Notes under the pieces: generated by a model | Seen by the model: only the letters and a program-made list of their open reading frames with translations | Database searches by the model: none | What the model was told of the DNA's origin: nothing | Origin: a virus | Direction: 5' to 3' (one strand) | IMG/VR virus record: IMGVR_UViG_3300031391_000022 | Span: 1 to 20,468 of that record | DNA length: 20,468 bases | Part shown: piece after piece, positions 13,792-20,143 of the stretch | Numbering within the stretch: the stretch's first letter is position 1 | How the letters are laid out: each line of letters begins with the position of its first letter | Program-made: the position numbers and the translations under genes

Positions 13792-15104
13792 TGCCAGTGC
13801 AGCCCATAGTCCGCAGCATCGTCCGCCCGACAGTCGCCGGCATCGTTCGCAGTTTCGGCAGTTCGTTTGTAAGTCGCTTCGGCACTGGCCTTACCGCCGC
13901 CTACTTCCTCGCCGACCTCGGCAGCAAGCGCGGGACGGTGGACTCAGCCACGAACCCAGTGTCCCGTGATCGCCGCAATAGCGACGGCGGCTTGCGTGCG
14001 TTTACGGCAGCGGATATTAAGAGCGGCACGGCTTTGGACTACGTGAATAACGGGACTACTGGGCTGTATGGTAACACAATGTATTTTAGCGGCGCAGATA
14101 CAGAAACTGGGCACATAGCAGGCACCTCAATTAGTGACCCTTACGGCTTTAGTGGAAAAACAAAAATTGAACTACGTGGAACATTTATTGCAGGGAAACT
14201 TTCTAATAGCCAAACAAATTTCCTGTTTTCTCAGGCAGTGTCAGCGACTAGTACGGGTGTTGCCACTGGGATTACGACCAACAATAAATTTAGAATTGCT
14301 GGCAGAAGTATAGTTTCAGATGGGTTTAACTCTTTAGAGCACGCGACTATTTTAGTAGTTGGCAAAGCGTATGAATATCGGGCATATCTAGATTTTACAA
14401 ATGACCAATTAGGGGTAGCGTTGAGAGAAATTGATTCTGGTAACAGTTTTGCGTATGAAACTTCTTCGGTATCTTTTGGCAGCAATTCTTATACTCCAGG
14501 CTCCCCCTCGGTAGATGTTACATTTGGTTTTTTAGATTCTGTAGCAAACACCACATTTAACGGTATTGCAAAATTTACGGAAATCTGGACGAATAACACT
14601 TTAGTTTCGTCTTACAACATTACGTCAAATCTTGCCTCTGGAGCAGAGGATCAAACTGGGTCAGTCGATCTAACAGTCAACGGCTCTCCCGCGCTATACT
14701 CAGGGCAACCGTTTGGCAGCGTGCAGGCCAAGTTTTACGACGGTCTCGCAGGAGCCAACGACGCAACGCAAGCAACCGTTGCCAACATGCCAAAGACCGT
14801 AGTGGCTGGCGCAAGAGTAGTCGATGGCAATGGCAACGCCTCGACGCTGTGGGATGGCACGGACGAGCTTACGTTTACCACTGCATTTACTGGCCTCACA
14901 GCCGCCAACGTTTACGCCGTCACCGACAACGGCGGCACCGTCACGCTCGATACGATTACGGCGTTTGATATCAGCGGCATAACGACCATGACCGCTCTGC
15001 TCGACTCGCTAACCTATACCAAAATCACGGCGGTAATCATCGCGCCAGACAACGCAAACCAAGCCGCCATTCAAGCCGATCTTAACCGCCTTTACGGAAT
15101 CTAA
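13791..15104 (+). CDS. Tail adhesin with lectin-like middle domain, 437 aa
   Basis: Residues 1 to about 60 are Arg- and Val-rich (VQPIVRSIVRPTVAGIVRSF). Residues 90-290 look like a concanavalin/LamG-type beta sandwich (FSGKTKIELRGTF, YEYRAYLDFTNDQLGVALRE, FNGIAKFTEIWTNN). The last 100 residues are a Thr/Ala-rich domain ending QAAIQADLNRLYGI. The middle (about 14040-14640) is more AT-rich in codon choice than either end, suggesting domain exchange. I chose the ATG at 13791 in the TAATG overlap; an in-frame ATG at 13707 would add 28 Arg-rich residues that are the other frame of the preceding gene. Probably a second receptor-binding or sugar-binding protein. Confidence 0.65.
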   Translation: MPVQPIVRSIVRPTVAGIVRSFGSSFVSRFGTGLTAAYFLADLGSKRGTVDSATNPVSRDRRNSDGGLRAFTAADIKSGTALDYVNNGTTGLYGNTMYFSGADTETGHIAGTSISDPYGFSGKTKIELRGTFIAGKLSNSQTNFLFSQAVSATSTGVATGITTNNKFRIAGRSIVSDGFNSLEHATILVVGKAYEYRAYLDFTNDQLGVALREIDSGNSFAYETSSVSFGSNSYTPGSPSVDVTFGFLDSVANTTFNGIAKFTEIWTNNTLVSSYNITSNLASGAEDQTGSVDLTVNGSPALYSGQPFGSVQAKFYDGLAGANDATQATVANMPKTVVAGARVVDGNGNASTLWDGTDELTFTTAFTGLTAANVYAVTDNGGTVTLDTITAFDISGITTMTALLDSLTYTKITAVIIAPDNANQAAIQADLNRLYGI

Positions 15105-15400
15105 TGCACCTACCATTCCCCAACGTCACCGCAGCCCAAGCGCGAAACCACAGCGAATACCTGCACCGCGCAGGGCTAACCGTAGCCATCCCAGGCGACC
15201 CGCTTTATTGGTGGCACATGTCGGTAGCCGACGATGGACGCGCCGCGCTAATGGTAGATGCTGCTGACATGCCCCGCGCTGAGTTTGATGATAACGGCGA
15301 GGCGACGGGAAATCTTACGCATCACTGCCTGACCGCTGCCGAGGTGCGGGCGCTGGTTGAAACGCTGCCGGAAGGCTGGAACGAGGAGCAAGGAATCTAA
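15104..15400 (+). CDS. Small protein of unknown function, 98 aa
   Basis: Starts in a TAATG overlap with the adhesin gene, so it is probably co-translated with it. The 98 residues include an aromatic strand (GDPLYWWHMSVADDGRAAL), an acidic turn and a helical ending (TAAEVRALVETLPEGWNEE). There is no membrane segment or lipobox, and no amidase or lysozyme motif, so I do not call it an endolysin. It could be an adhesin accessory, such as a fibre chaperone, but that rests only on position. Confidence 0.55.
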   Translation: MHLPFPNVTAAQARNHSEYLHRAGLTVAIPGDPLYWWHMSVADDGRAALMVDAADMPRAEFDDNGEATGNLTHHCLTAAEVRALVETLPEGWNEEQGI

Positions 15401-15401
15401 C

Positions 15402-15686
15402 ATGCCAAACCAATCTGACACGACCCAAATCCCGAACAAATACGCGAGCTTACTGCTAGTCGGATCGCTACTATTTTTGGGAATGGTCTCAATCTACGCA
15501 GGCAACGAAGCCCACGACCTCAAAAAAGCCGTGCAGGCGAGCAGCATGGCAGACGGGCGACAAGACGCGATGATTGACGCGATCCTGCAAACGCAAGCGG
15601 ACGGCAAAAAGGCCACCGAAAAACTGACTGATGCCGTGATCGAGCTGACCATTGAAATCGCCAAGATACCAATCCCAACGCCATGA
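15402..15686 (+). CDS. Small membrane protein with helical tail (holin or i-spanin-like), 94 aa
   Basis: One transmembrane segment is clear at about residues 14-34 (YASLLLVGSLLFLGMVSIYAG). A charged, Ala/Lys-rich helix (40-85) that could form a coiled coil follows. This architecture fits an inner-membrane spanin or a holin-associated protein. The gene sits directly before a lipoprotein gene and overlaps it by four bases (ATGA), the order expected for an i-spanin/o-spanin pair. AGGA lies eight bases upstream as a weak ribosome site. I use the ATG at 15402; the in-frame ATG at 15357 would overlap the preceding gene widely. Confidence 0.6.
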   Translation: MPNQSDTTQIPNKYASLLLVGSLLFLGMVSIYAGNEAHDLKKAVQASSMADGRQDAMIDAILQTQADGKKATEKLTDAVIELTIEIAKIPIPTP

Positions 15687-16336
15687 CACTCCGAAACATC
15701 ACAACCCTTTTTACTGTATCCATAATCCTGATACTGGGCGCAGGGTGTTCGAGTGTCGGACTCCAGAGCAAACGCATTTTCCAGGACACCGTGGCCGCGC
15801 CCGTGGTCAAGGAGGTTACCGAGGACATCCGCCAAGCAGCAGACTACCTCTCAAAGTCCGTAGAAGAGCCTACCGAGGCAAAGGGCGTAGCGATAGACCT
15901 CTCGCAGCGTGTCGGCCCGCCTGAGCGTCCTATCAACGCAGCAAACGACGTTTCCGCCGCACTGACTAAAGGTAACCAAGCGCACGAGGATGATCTAGCT
16001 GACTTGATGACATGGCTCGACAAGCGCGAAGGCACCGCACTGGAAGGCACTGGACTGTCGCTATGGGGCGCAGGCGGCTTTGTCGTCGTGCTACTGATCG
16101 TCGTCGCGTGCGTGCTAGTCCCCGCGCTAATCCCGCTCGTCATACAGCTCGTGCAGACCATAGCAGGGACCTCGCGCGCAGTGCTACGGCAGACCGGTGC
16201 GGCGATGGTATCGGCGATCAGCGAATGGGAGGTCGAGAACCCGACCGAAGCCAAAGAGCTCAAGGCGCTCCTGTCGCGCAAAATGGATACCAAGAGCAAG
16301 ACGATCGTCAAGAAACTCAAAGCTGGCCAGCTCTAG
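15683..16336 (+). CDS. Lipoprotein with central membrane segment (spanin-like), 217 aa
   Basis: The N-terminus is a lipoprotein signal: charged MTLRN, a hydrophobic core and the lipobox LGAGC with Cys22. The mature part has a soluble region (about 30-120) and a long hydrophobic segment near 126-158 (FVVVLLIVVACVLVPALIPL), then a basic helical tail. A lipid-anchored N-terminus plus a later membrane segment recalls unimolecular spanins, although here some 60 residues follow the membrane segment. It is the last rightward gene before the convergent terminator. Alternatively it is an o-spanin partner of the preceding gene. A double-membraned host is implied. The region coding the signal peptide contains 19-bp palindrome copy 8. 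Confidence 0.6.
   Translation: MTLRNITTLFTVSIILILGAGCSSVGLQSKRIFQDTVAAPVVKEVTEDIRQAADYLSKSVEEPTEAKGVAIDLSQRVGPPERPINAANDVSAALTKGNQAHEDDLADLMTWLDKREGTALEGTGLSLWGAGGFVVVLLIVVACVLVPALIPLVIQLVQTIAGTSRAVLRQTGAAMVSAISEWEVENPTEAKELKALLSRKMDTKSKTIVKKLKAGQL
15716..15734 (+). promoter_or_regulatory. 19-bp palindrome, copy 8 (inside lipoprotein gene)
   Basis: GTATCCATAATCCTGATAC has exact arms and starts 33 bases into the spanin-like gene, within the signal-peptide codons. Codon choice alone could produce part of it, but the full 19-base match argues for selection. No TTGACA is seen at the usual distance. Confidence 0.55.
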
Positions 16337-16396
16337 TGCCAGCGCCCACGCAGCGACAACTGCACTGGCATTGCGCGAAACAGCACCTCAAAGCAC

Positions 16397-16440
16397 GCCG
16401 CCTGCGACTATGCCTCCACGAGCTAGTCAAGGCGGCTTTT
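16397..16440 (+). terminator. Terminator between convergent gene blocks
   Basis: GCCGCCT (16397-16403) pairs with AGGCGGC (16430-16436), and GACTA (16406-16410) with TAGTC (16424-16428). The stem has a small internal loop and TTTT follows. It lies between the last rightward stop (16336) and the last leftward stop (16466). The leftward strand lacks a good T-run here, so it serves mainly rightward transcripts. Confidence 0.75.
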
Positions 16441-16465
16441 CCGTCTCTGCGGTTGCCGCTGTGAC

Positions 16466-16705
16466 TTACAGGTTTTTCTCAATCCGCGCCATCTCCGCAA
16501 TCCGCGACGGCTTATCAACCACAAACCAGAAGGCCCGCGCAGCCCGCACGAACGCGCCGATCCACGCCCACGTCACGACAGCCGAGAACTGCATGGCCTC
16601 GCCCGCGGTGTTTTCGCCGGTGAACACCAGCTCGATGCCGTCTAGGGTCAGCGCGAACTTCGGCACGTTGACGCGCCGGAATCTGTATTTGTGCGCTTCA
16701 CTCAT
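16466..16705 (-). CDS. Small leftward protein, 79 aa
   Basis: Start at 16705 has a GAGG-type ribosome site and overlaps the upstream gene by eight bases. The protein starts MSEAHKYRFRRVNVPKF and has a central hydrophobic, Trp-rich stretch (VVTWAWIGAFVRAARAFWFVV) that might be a membrane segment. I recognise no family. It is the last gene of the leftward block, just before the terminator region. Confidence 0.6.
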   Translation of the reverse strand: MSEAHKYRFRRVNVPKFALTLDGIELVFTGENTAGEAMQFSAVVTWAWIGAFVRAARAFWFVVDKPSRIAEMARIEKNL

Positions 16706-16952
16706 GTTCGCCCTCTGCATCTAAAATCGCGTCAATGTCAAACCGGCTCCAGCAGTCCAACCGATCAAGGGAGTGAGCGCTTTCGCTTAGCAGCCAGTCC
16801 AGCCGCGCCCGCTCAGCAGCAAGCTCAGCCTCGGCGGCGTGCATGCGCAGCTCGATCTTGCGGCAAAACGCGGCGTTGATCGTGTGCGCATAGCCGCGCC
16901 CCTCGTCGATGAGCTGGCGGTCGGTCAGCGGTGTGGTGGTTGGCGTGCTCAT
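16698..16952 (-). CDS. Small helical protein, 84 aa
   Basis: Leftward gene with a good ribosome site (AAGGAG, 13 bases upstream) and an ATGA overlap with the preceding gene. The sequence is mostly helical: 'LTDRQLIDEGRGYAHTINAAF' followed by a coiled-coil-like Ala/Glu-rich region (about 33-55, ELRMHAAEAELAAERARLDWLL) and an acidic end. Such short coiled-coil proteins are common in phage early regions. No function can be assigned. Confidence 0.65.
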   Translation of the reverse strand: MSTPTTTPLTDRQLIDEGRGYAHTINAAFCRKIELRMHAAEAELAAERARLDWLLSESAHSLDRLDCWSRFDIDAILDAEGEHE

Positions 16953-17554
16953 AGTGATTCGAGAATCTCCTTACGGTTAGTGATTGCGTGCGACATTGCG
17001 GCTTTCCACCCTGCGCGGAAGTGCTCACTCAAATGGGGAAACGAATACGCGCCCCCTTTTGAGTGAGCCATCCACGCCACATCGATCGCGCACGGCGCAA
17101 CGTATGCGCGGATGCGGCAGTGCTCGGGGAAATGCTCCTGCGCCCATGCGGTGCGCACGTCAACGGCGTAGTGGCGACGGGCGGTTTGAATGCCGAAGGG
17201 TGCGTTAAATCCGCCAACCCATTGACTGCGTGAATCCACCATGTAATATTGCCCTTCTGACTCGGGGATGTCTTTGCCAAGTCCCACATACGCCATCCAC
17301 GGCTCCAGCTCGGGGCAGCCGTCTGGCGCGCGGCACGGGTCAAGCTCGGTCACGGCGTAGCAGTGCCGAAAGCTACCGCCTGCCTGGTAAGGATAGTGAT
17401 TATTCCTCGTGTAGATCGCGCTAAGTGTGCGGATTTCGTAATCTCCGTGAGTCTTACTGTCGCGAAATGCCAGCTTTTCGCCAGCTTCCGCAAGCCTCAG
17501 TGCTGCCACTATGTTAGCGACTAGCGCGTATGTTTTGATTGTTTCGTTTTTCAT
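16949..17554 (-). CDS. Leftward protein of unknown family, 201 aa
   Basis: Starts MKNETIKTYALVANIVAALRL at 17554, eight bases beyond 19-bp palindrome copy 9. It has a mixed alpha/beta composition with many Tyr, Trp and His, and six Cys-containing short motifs, for example 'FRHCYAVTELDPCRAPDGCPELEPW'. The last 25 residues (FRAGWKAAMSHAITNRKEIL) resemble a short helix seen at the ends of several phage early proteins. The in-frame extension to 17779 is rejected because it overlaps two other leftward frames. It overlaps the next gene by four bases. Confidence 0.65.
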   Translation of the reverse strand: MKNETIKTYALVANIVAALRLAEAGEKLAFRDSKTHGDYEIRTLSAIYTRNNHYPYQAGGSFRHCYAVTELDPCRAPDGCPELEPWMAYVGLGKDIPESEGQYYMVDSRSQWVGGFNAPFGIQTARRHYAVDVRTAWAQEHFPEHCRIRAYVAPCAIDVAWMAHSKGGAYSFPHLSEHFRAGWKAAMSHAITNRKEILESL

Positions 17555-17562
17555 AGTCGTGT

Positions 17563-17581
17563 GTAGTTGATTTGTGGATAC
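17563..17581 (-). promoter_or_regulatory. 19-bp palindrome, copy 9 (leftward)
   Basis: Read leftward it is GTATCCACAAATCAACTAC, eight bases before the ATG at 17554. Its degenerate right arm (CTAC) matches copy 3, which lies four bases before a rightward start, so the two form a sub-class. No TTGACA is visible before it. Confidence 0.6.
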
Positions 17582-17583
17582 GC

Positions 17584-17685
17584 TCACAGGCCCGCCCGCC
17601 ACGACATGACCACGACGTAGAGCGCAGCGGCAGACGGGGCGAGCAGGCACGCACAGAGCGCGTAGAGTGCGAGTGTGTAGATCAC
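17584..17685 (-). CDS. Small hydrophobic protein with GTG start, 33 aa
   Basis: The GTG start overlaps the stop of the preceding gene as GTGA, the same coupling seen elsewhere in the block as ATGA. The 33 residues are hydrophobic through most of their length (IYTLALYALCACLLAPSAAALYVVV), so it is probably a single-span membrane peptide. Too short for family recognition. Confidence 0.5.
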   Translation of the reverse strand: MIYTLALYALCACLLAPSAAALYVVVMSWRAGL

Positions 17686-17939
17686 GCGTGCGCCGCTCTC
17701 CTCGCGCGTGCTGTGCGGTTGTTGATGCTTTGCGGATGGATGCCGAGGTCGGCAGCGACGGCAGACGGACGCTCGCCATTGCCGACGCGGATCATTGCGG
17801 CGTCAACCGTGCTGGATGCGGAGCGGTGGCGGCCGCTATCTGTAACGTCGCCAGTGCGCATTAGAAGCTCCATCTTGAGCTTGAGGCTGTGGGCGTAATC
17901 CATGCAGTGGGATTCGCGGGAGTGATTCATGTGTAGCAT
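17682..17939 (-). CDS. Small helix-turn-helix protein, 85 aa
   Basis: Residues about 44-80 carry a helix-turn-helix pattern: VDAAMIRVGNGERPSAVAADL, turn GI, then HPQSINNRTARARR. This resembles homeodomain-like or transposase-type DNA-binding helices, which suggests a regulator of nearby promoters. It is preceded by promoter-like element B (18005-18035). I use the ATG at 17939; the frame stays open to 18026 but the extra residues translate the promoter element. The leader ends CCCACTACGAAA with no Shine-Dalgarno site. It could be the factor that binds one of the dispersed motifs, but this is speculation. Confidence 0.6.
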   Translation of the reverse strand: MLHMNHSRESHCMDYAHSLKLKMELLMRTGDVTDSGRHRSASSTVDAAMIRVGNGERPSAVAADLGIHPQSINNRTARARRAAHA

Positions 17940-18004
17940 TTTCGTAGTGGGTTCGGTGTGTGTGTGCGTCAGCTGAGTGCGTCCGCTGGTGTGACCCTGC
18001 GGGG

Positions 18005-18035
18005 TGTGTGCAGGTCTGTCAAGCAATTGTGTGCA
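18005..18035 (-). promoter_or_regulatory. Promoter-like element B (leftward)
   Basis: Read leftward: TGCACACA (18035-18028), then TTGACA (18022-18017), then GACC and a second TGCACACA (18012-18005). The segment CTTGACAGACCTGCACACAC is identical to element A. It lies about 65 bases before the ATG of the helix-turn-helix gene. Confidence 0.65.
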
Positions 18036-18049
18036 AGTTTCGTATTTAT

Positions 18050-18346
18050 TTACTGATAGCTAATATCCAATCCCAACGCCTGCGCGACTACGTGCTCAGC
18101 CACCGCACCCTTAGAGTGCTCCCATCCCCGCAGCATGTAGACGACATCGACGCAGAGCAACTGCGCGATCGACAGCCGCATATACTGCGCGTGAGCGACA
18201 GCAGTATCGCCGTCGTAGTTGACCGCAGGGTCGATGACCGCGTAGCCTAGCAGCCGCCACTCGTAAGCAGCAGAGGCGAACGCGGGGCGATTGTGGAGCG
18301 GGATACCGGTGATGGGGCCGCTGATGTAGATGATGCGTGTTTTCAT
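18050..18346 (-). CDS. DUF4406-like protein, 98 aa
   Basis: The sequence has the DUF4406 pattern: IYISGPITG near the start, PAFASAAYEWRLLGYAVIDPA, then YMRLSIAQLLCVDVVYMLRGW with the closing SKGAVAEHVVAQALGL. This family is related to the nucleoside 2-deoxyribosyltransferase fold (Rossmann-like), and members are frequent in phage early regions. No experimentally fixed phage role is known to me. The start at 18346 follows an ACACACCAGCACT leader. It lies 29 bases after the AT-rich membrane gene pair. Confidence 0.85.
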   Translation of the reverse strand: MKTRIIYISGPITGIPLHNRPAFASAAYEWRLLGYAVIDPAVNYDGDTAVAHAQYMRLSIAQLLCVDVVYMLRGWEHSKGAVAEHVVAQALGLDISYQ

Positions 18347-18375
18347 AGTGCTGGTGTGTTCGCGGAATATGCGCA

Positions 18376-18600
18376 TTACTTCTTATGGTCGTGATGTTTT
18401 AAACGACATAGAGAATCCTCCGAAGAGGGAATTGAATTACGTAGCTTGGACTTTTTCCCTGGGCTTTGTTGTCTTTGTTTTTGGAGCACTATGGAAGATA
18501 CTGACGCTATATGACTTACTACCATCATAAGCAATCCATACCCCATTAACAACCAAGGGACTAACCAGTCGAGCGACTCAATAAATTTCGCTAGGCTCAT
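18376..18600 (-). CDS. Small membrane protein, 74 aa (AT-rich cassette)
   Basis: Hydrophobic through about residues 11-40 (LDWLVPWLLMGYGLLMMVVSHIASV), so one or two membrane spans, then a basic soluble tail with Lys, Ser and His. Its ATG is adjacent to the stop of the preceding gene (TAAATG), so the two form a pair. Codon use is more AT-rich than other leftward genes. A membrane-located exclusion or lysis role is possible but not shown. Confidence 0.62.
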   Translation of the reverse strand: MSLAKFIESLDWLVPWLLMGYGLLMMVVSHIASVSSIVLQKQRQQSPGKKSKLRNSIPSSEDSLCRLKHHDHKK

Positions 18601-18951
18601 TTAAGAGTCCTCTCTACGGTTCTCAGAATGAAAATCTTCAGCTCTAACCCAAACCTCGGATTTATACTTAAAGAATCTGCCCCCGAAGGAGTTGTCGTAG
18701 ATTTTGATCCGCCCGTCATTTGCCGATCTGCCGAAATCACCCCAGCCGAATTCGTAATTGCGCTTAAATTTGCCCTTGATGTCGATGTGAAAACGGTAGC
18801 GATGTGGCTCCTGTCTGAGTCTAAGCAAAAAATAAAGAGCATAAAGACAGAGAGCAATCTGTCCGTAAATATAGACCTCAGAGAGATGGAGCTTGCCATC
18901 TCCATGGAGAAAAAAACTACCAAAAAATACTATAAAGATTAATCTTTTCAT
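18601..18951 (-). CDS. Membrane protein with soluble C-terminal domain, 116 aa (AT-rich cassette)
   Basis: The N-terminus (MKRLIFIVFFGSFFL) is a signal or first membrane segment, and a second hydrophobic segment lies near residues 27-45 (YIYGQIALCLYALYFLL). The remaining 70 residues are soluble, aromatic and basic (RYRFHIDIKGKFKRNYEFG...). An AAGG-type ribosome site sits before the ATG (AAGGAAAAGGTAACATT). A rightward frame at 18628-18942 overlaps most of it, but lacks a ribosome site and is judged a shadow. With the next gene it forms a compact membrane-protein pair. Confidence 0.65.
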   Translation of the reverse strand: MKRLIFIVFFGSFFLHGDGKLHLSEVYIYGQIALCLYALYFLLRLRQEPHRYRFHIDIKGKFKRNYEFGWGDFGRSANDGRIKIYDNSFGGRFFKYKSEVWVRAEDFHSENRREDS

Positions 18952-19025
18952 AATGTTACCTTTTCCTTGTTATCGTTGCGTTAAAAATCCTAGAACCAGT
19001 CAGGCTGAGAGGCTGCGTTCGTGCC

Positions 19026-19298
19026 TCACTTGCTCTCACCTTCCTTGTTCTGACAATTAAACCTACGGGCTTTCCCTTTGTGCGAAGCGAGCAAACCATC
19101 TTGTCCGCATCGTATTTGGCCTAGTGCGTTACCAATGGCCATTTCAGCGTCTTCCACGGTAAACAAGATTTGCCCATCCAGTAGCCAGCCGCAGACATAT
19201 TCCGCTATCTCAAATTGAGAGAATCGCGGTTGATTTCGGCGAGGATCAGAACCAATCGGTTGTATTAATTCCTTTCGTTCATTATTCACTACAGTCAT
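19026..19298 (-). CDS. Leftward protein of unknown family, 90 aa
   Basis: Has the best ribosome site of the window (GGAGGTG, six bases before ATG). Residues 20-65 form a mixed helical domain (FSQFEIAEYVCGWLLDGQIL, FTVEDAEMAIGNALGQI), followed by a basic polar tail. I cannot name a family. It follows the 56-aa gene by 18 bases, so they are likely one transcript. Confidence 0.65.
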   Translation of the reverse strand: MTVVNNERKELIQPIGSDPRRNQPRFSQFEIAEYVCGWLLDGQILFTVEDAEMAIGNALGQIRCGQDGLLASHKGKARRFNCQNKEGESK

Positions 19299-19316
19299 TA
19301 TACACCTCCACGTTCG

Positions 19317-19487
19317 CTACCCTTTGAAGTTGACCCGAGCCTTCGGCATAAGCCGTCCTTCCCTCTGCGCCTCCATGCGCTCGCTGTCGCGGTCAGGCTC
19401 GCGCTCGATGAACGCGGGGCGACCGTATGGGCTGAGGCGGGCGCAGTGTGTGGGCTGCTCGGTGGGGGGTGGCTGTTTGTCGGTCAT
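19317..19487 (-). CDS. Small polar protein, 56 aa
   Basis: Begins MTDKQPPPTEQPTHCARLSP at 19487 after a CACACACATACGAACT leader; the frame is open upstream to an ATG at 19553, which would add 22 residues. The protein is charged and proline-rich with no membrane segment. It may be an intrinsically disordered small early protein. It lies downstream of promoter-like element C and just before the 90-aa gene. Confidence 0.5.
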   Translation of the reverse strand: MTDKQPPPTEQPTHCARLSPYGRPAFIEREPDRDSERMEAQREGRLMPKARVNFKG

Positions 19488-19766
19488 AGTTCGTATGTGT
19501 GTGAAATTGTCCACCAGCCGCGCTCCCCCGCACTTCCTCGCGGTGTACTGCATATGGGATTAACAGACCCTTCGGGGGGCTACTGGTGGGAGCATTGACA
19601 GACTGCGCAGATCGCGCGGAGGGAAATAAAAACCTCGCCTGTAAATGCCCGTAAAATGGTGGTAAAGAACGGTGCCGTCTTTCCGGCTGCCATGCCCCCA
19701 ACATGCGCCGACCTGCACAGGTGTCAAGCGTTTGTGTGCATATTTCTCAAATAAATATTCGCACCC
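19488..19766 (-). other. Intergenic stretch of 279 bases
   Basis: No convincing gene is present. It holds promoter-like element C (19711-19740) and a rightward TTGACA at 19595-19600 without a clear -10 or partner repeat. Longer frames here (leftward from 19704) look like shadows of the neighbouring gene. Confidence 0.5.
19711..19740 (-). promoter_or_regulatory. Promoter-like element C (leftward)
   Basis: Read leftward: TGCACACA (19740-19733), AACGC, TTGACA (19727-19722), then CCTGTGCAGG. ACCTGCACAGGT at 19711-19722 is a palindrome overlapping the TTGACA. The order TGCACACA then TTGACA matches elements A and B; the part after TTGACA is diverged. It would drive the 56-aa and 90-aa genes. Confidence 0.55.
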
Positions 19767-20009
19767 CTACTCAGCCGTAATTCCCCGCATCCGCAGAATC
19801 GCCGCCATTGCGCCCGCCCGCTGCGACGCCTTCCGCGCCTCGCTCTTCCGCGCGGCCTTGACCTCGCTCGCCCGCTGCGCCTGGTAGGCTACGAGTTCAT
19901 GGTCGATGTAGCCATCAATGACGGGCGGCAGCCCACGGTCGGCTCGCTGTTGCTTGCGCTCGGCGGCCTTCGTCGCCTTTTCCCAGTCAGTCATTCGCGG
20001 TCGTCCCAT
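19767..20009 (-). CDS. Small basic helical protein, 80 aa
   Basis: Starts MGRPRMTDWEKATKAAERKQ at 20009; a TTG-initiated extension to 20069 would place the start eight bases from palindrome copy 10 but is less likely. The protein is strongly helical and basic-acidic (Ala, Lys, Arg, Glu), with a short central segment (LPPVIDGYIDHELVAYQAQ). It could bind nucleic acid, but no motif proves it. It is the first leftward gene of the block. Confidence 0.55.
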   Translation of the reverse strand: MGRPRMTDWEKATKAAERKQQRADRGLPPVIDGYIDHELVAYQAQRASEVKAARKSEARKASQRAGAMAAILRMRGITAE

Positions 20010-20077
20010 GACGGCACTTTCTAGCGTGGTATGCGGCGCGTCAAGCCATTGTAATAAGAAATATGGCAATAGGGCTT

Positions 20078-20096
20078 GTATTTAGATTCTGAATAC
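20078..20096 (-). promoter_or_regulatory. 19-bp palindrome, copy 10 (leftward)
   Basis: Read leftward it is GTATTCAGAATCTAAATAC, a relaxed family member: left arm GTATT, right arm AATAC as in copy 7. TTTGCA lies 17 bases before the motif start. It is 68 bases before the ATG at 20009 and eight before the alternative TTG at 20069. Confidence 0.55.
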
Positions 20097-20143
20097 ACAC
20101 AGTGACAGATGCAAAGACGGTTTCGTAGTCGTTTTCGTGTGTT

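Noticed and set aside
17555-17779. N-terminal extension of the 201-aa leftward protein
   Set aside because: It would cross palindrome copy 9, and the added residues are the out-of-frame translation of the two preceding leftward genes.
18628-18942. Rightward 104-codon frame opposite the membrane-protein gene
   Set aside because: It has no ribosome site; the leftward frame has one, fits the operon and has a clear membrane-protein pattern.
19595-19608. Fourth TTGACAGAC element (rightward)
   Set aside because: It shares TTGACAGAC and a short palindrome with element A but lacks the upstream TGCACACA, and no rightward gene follows.
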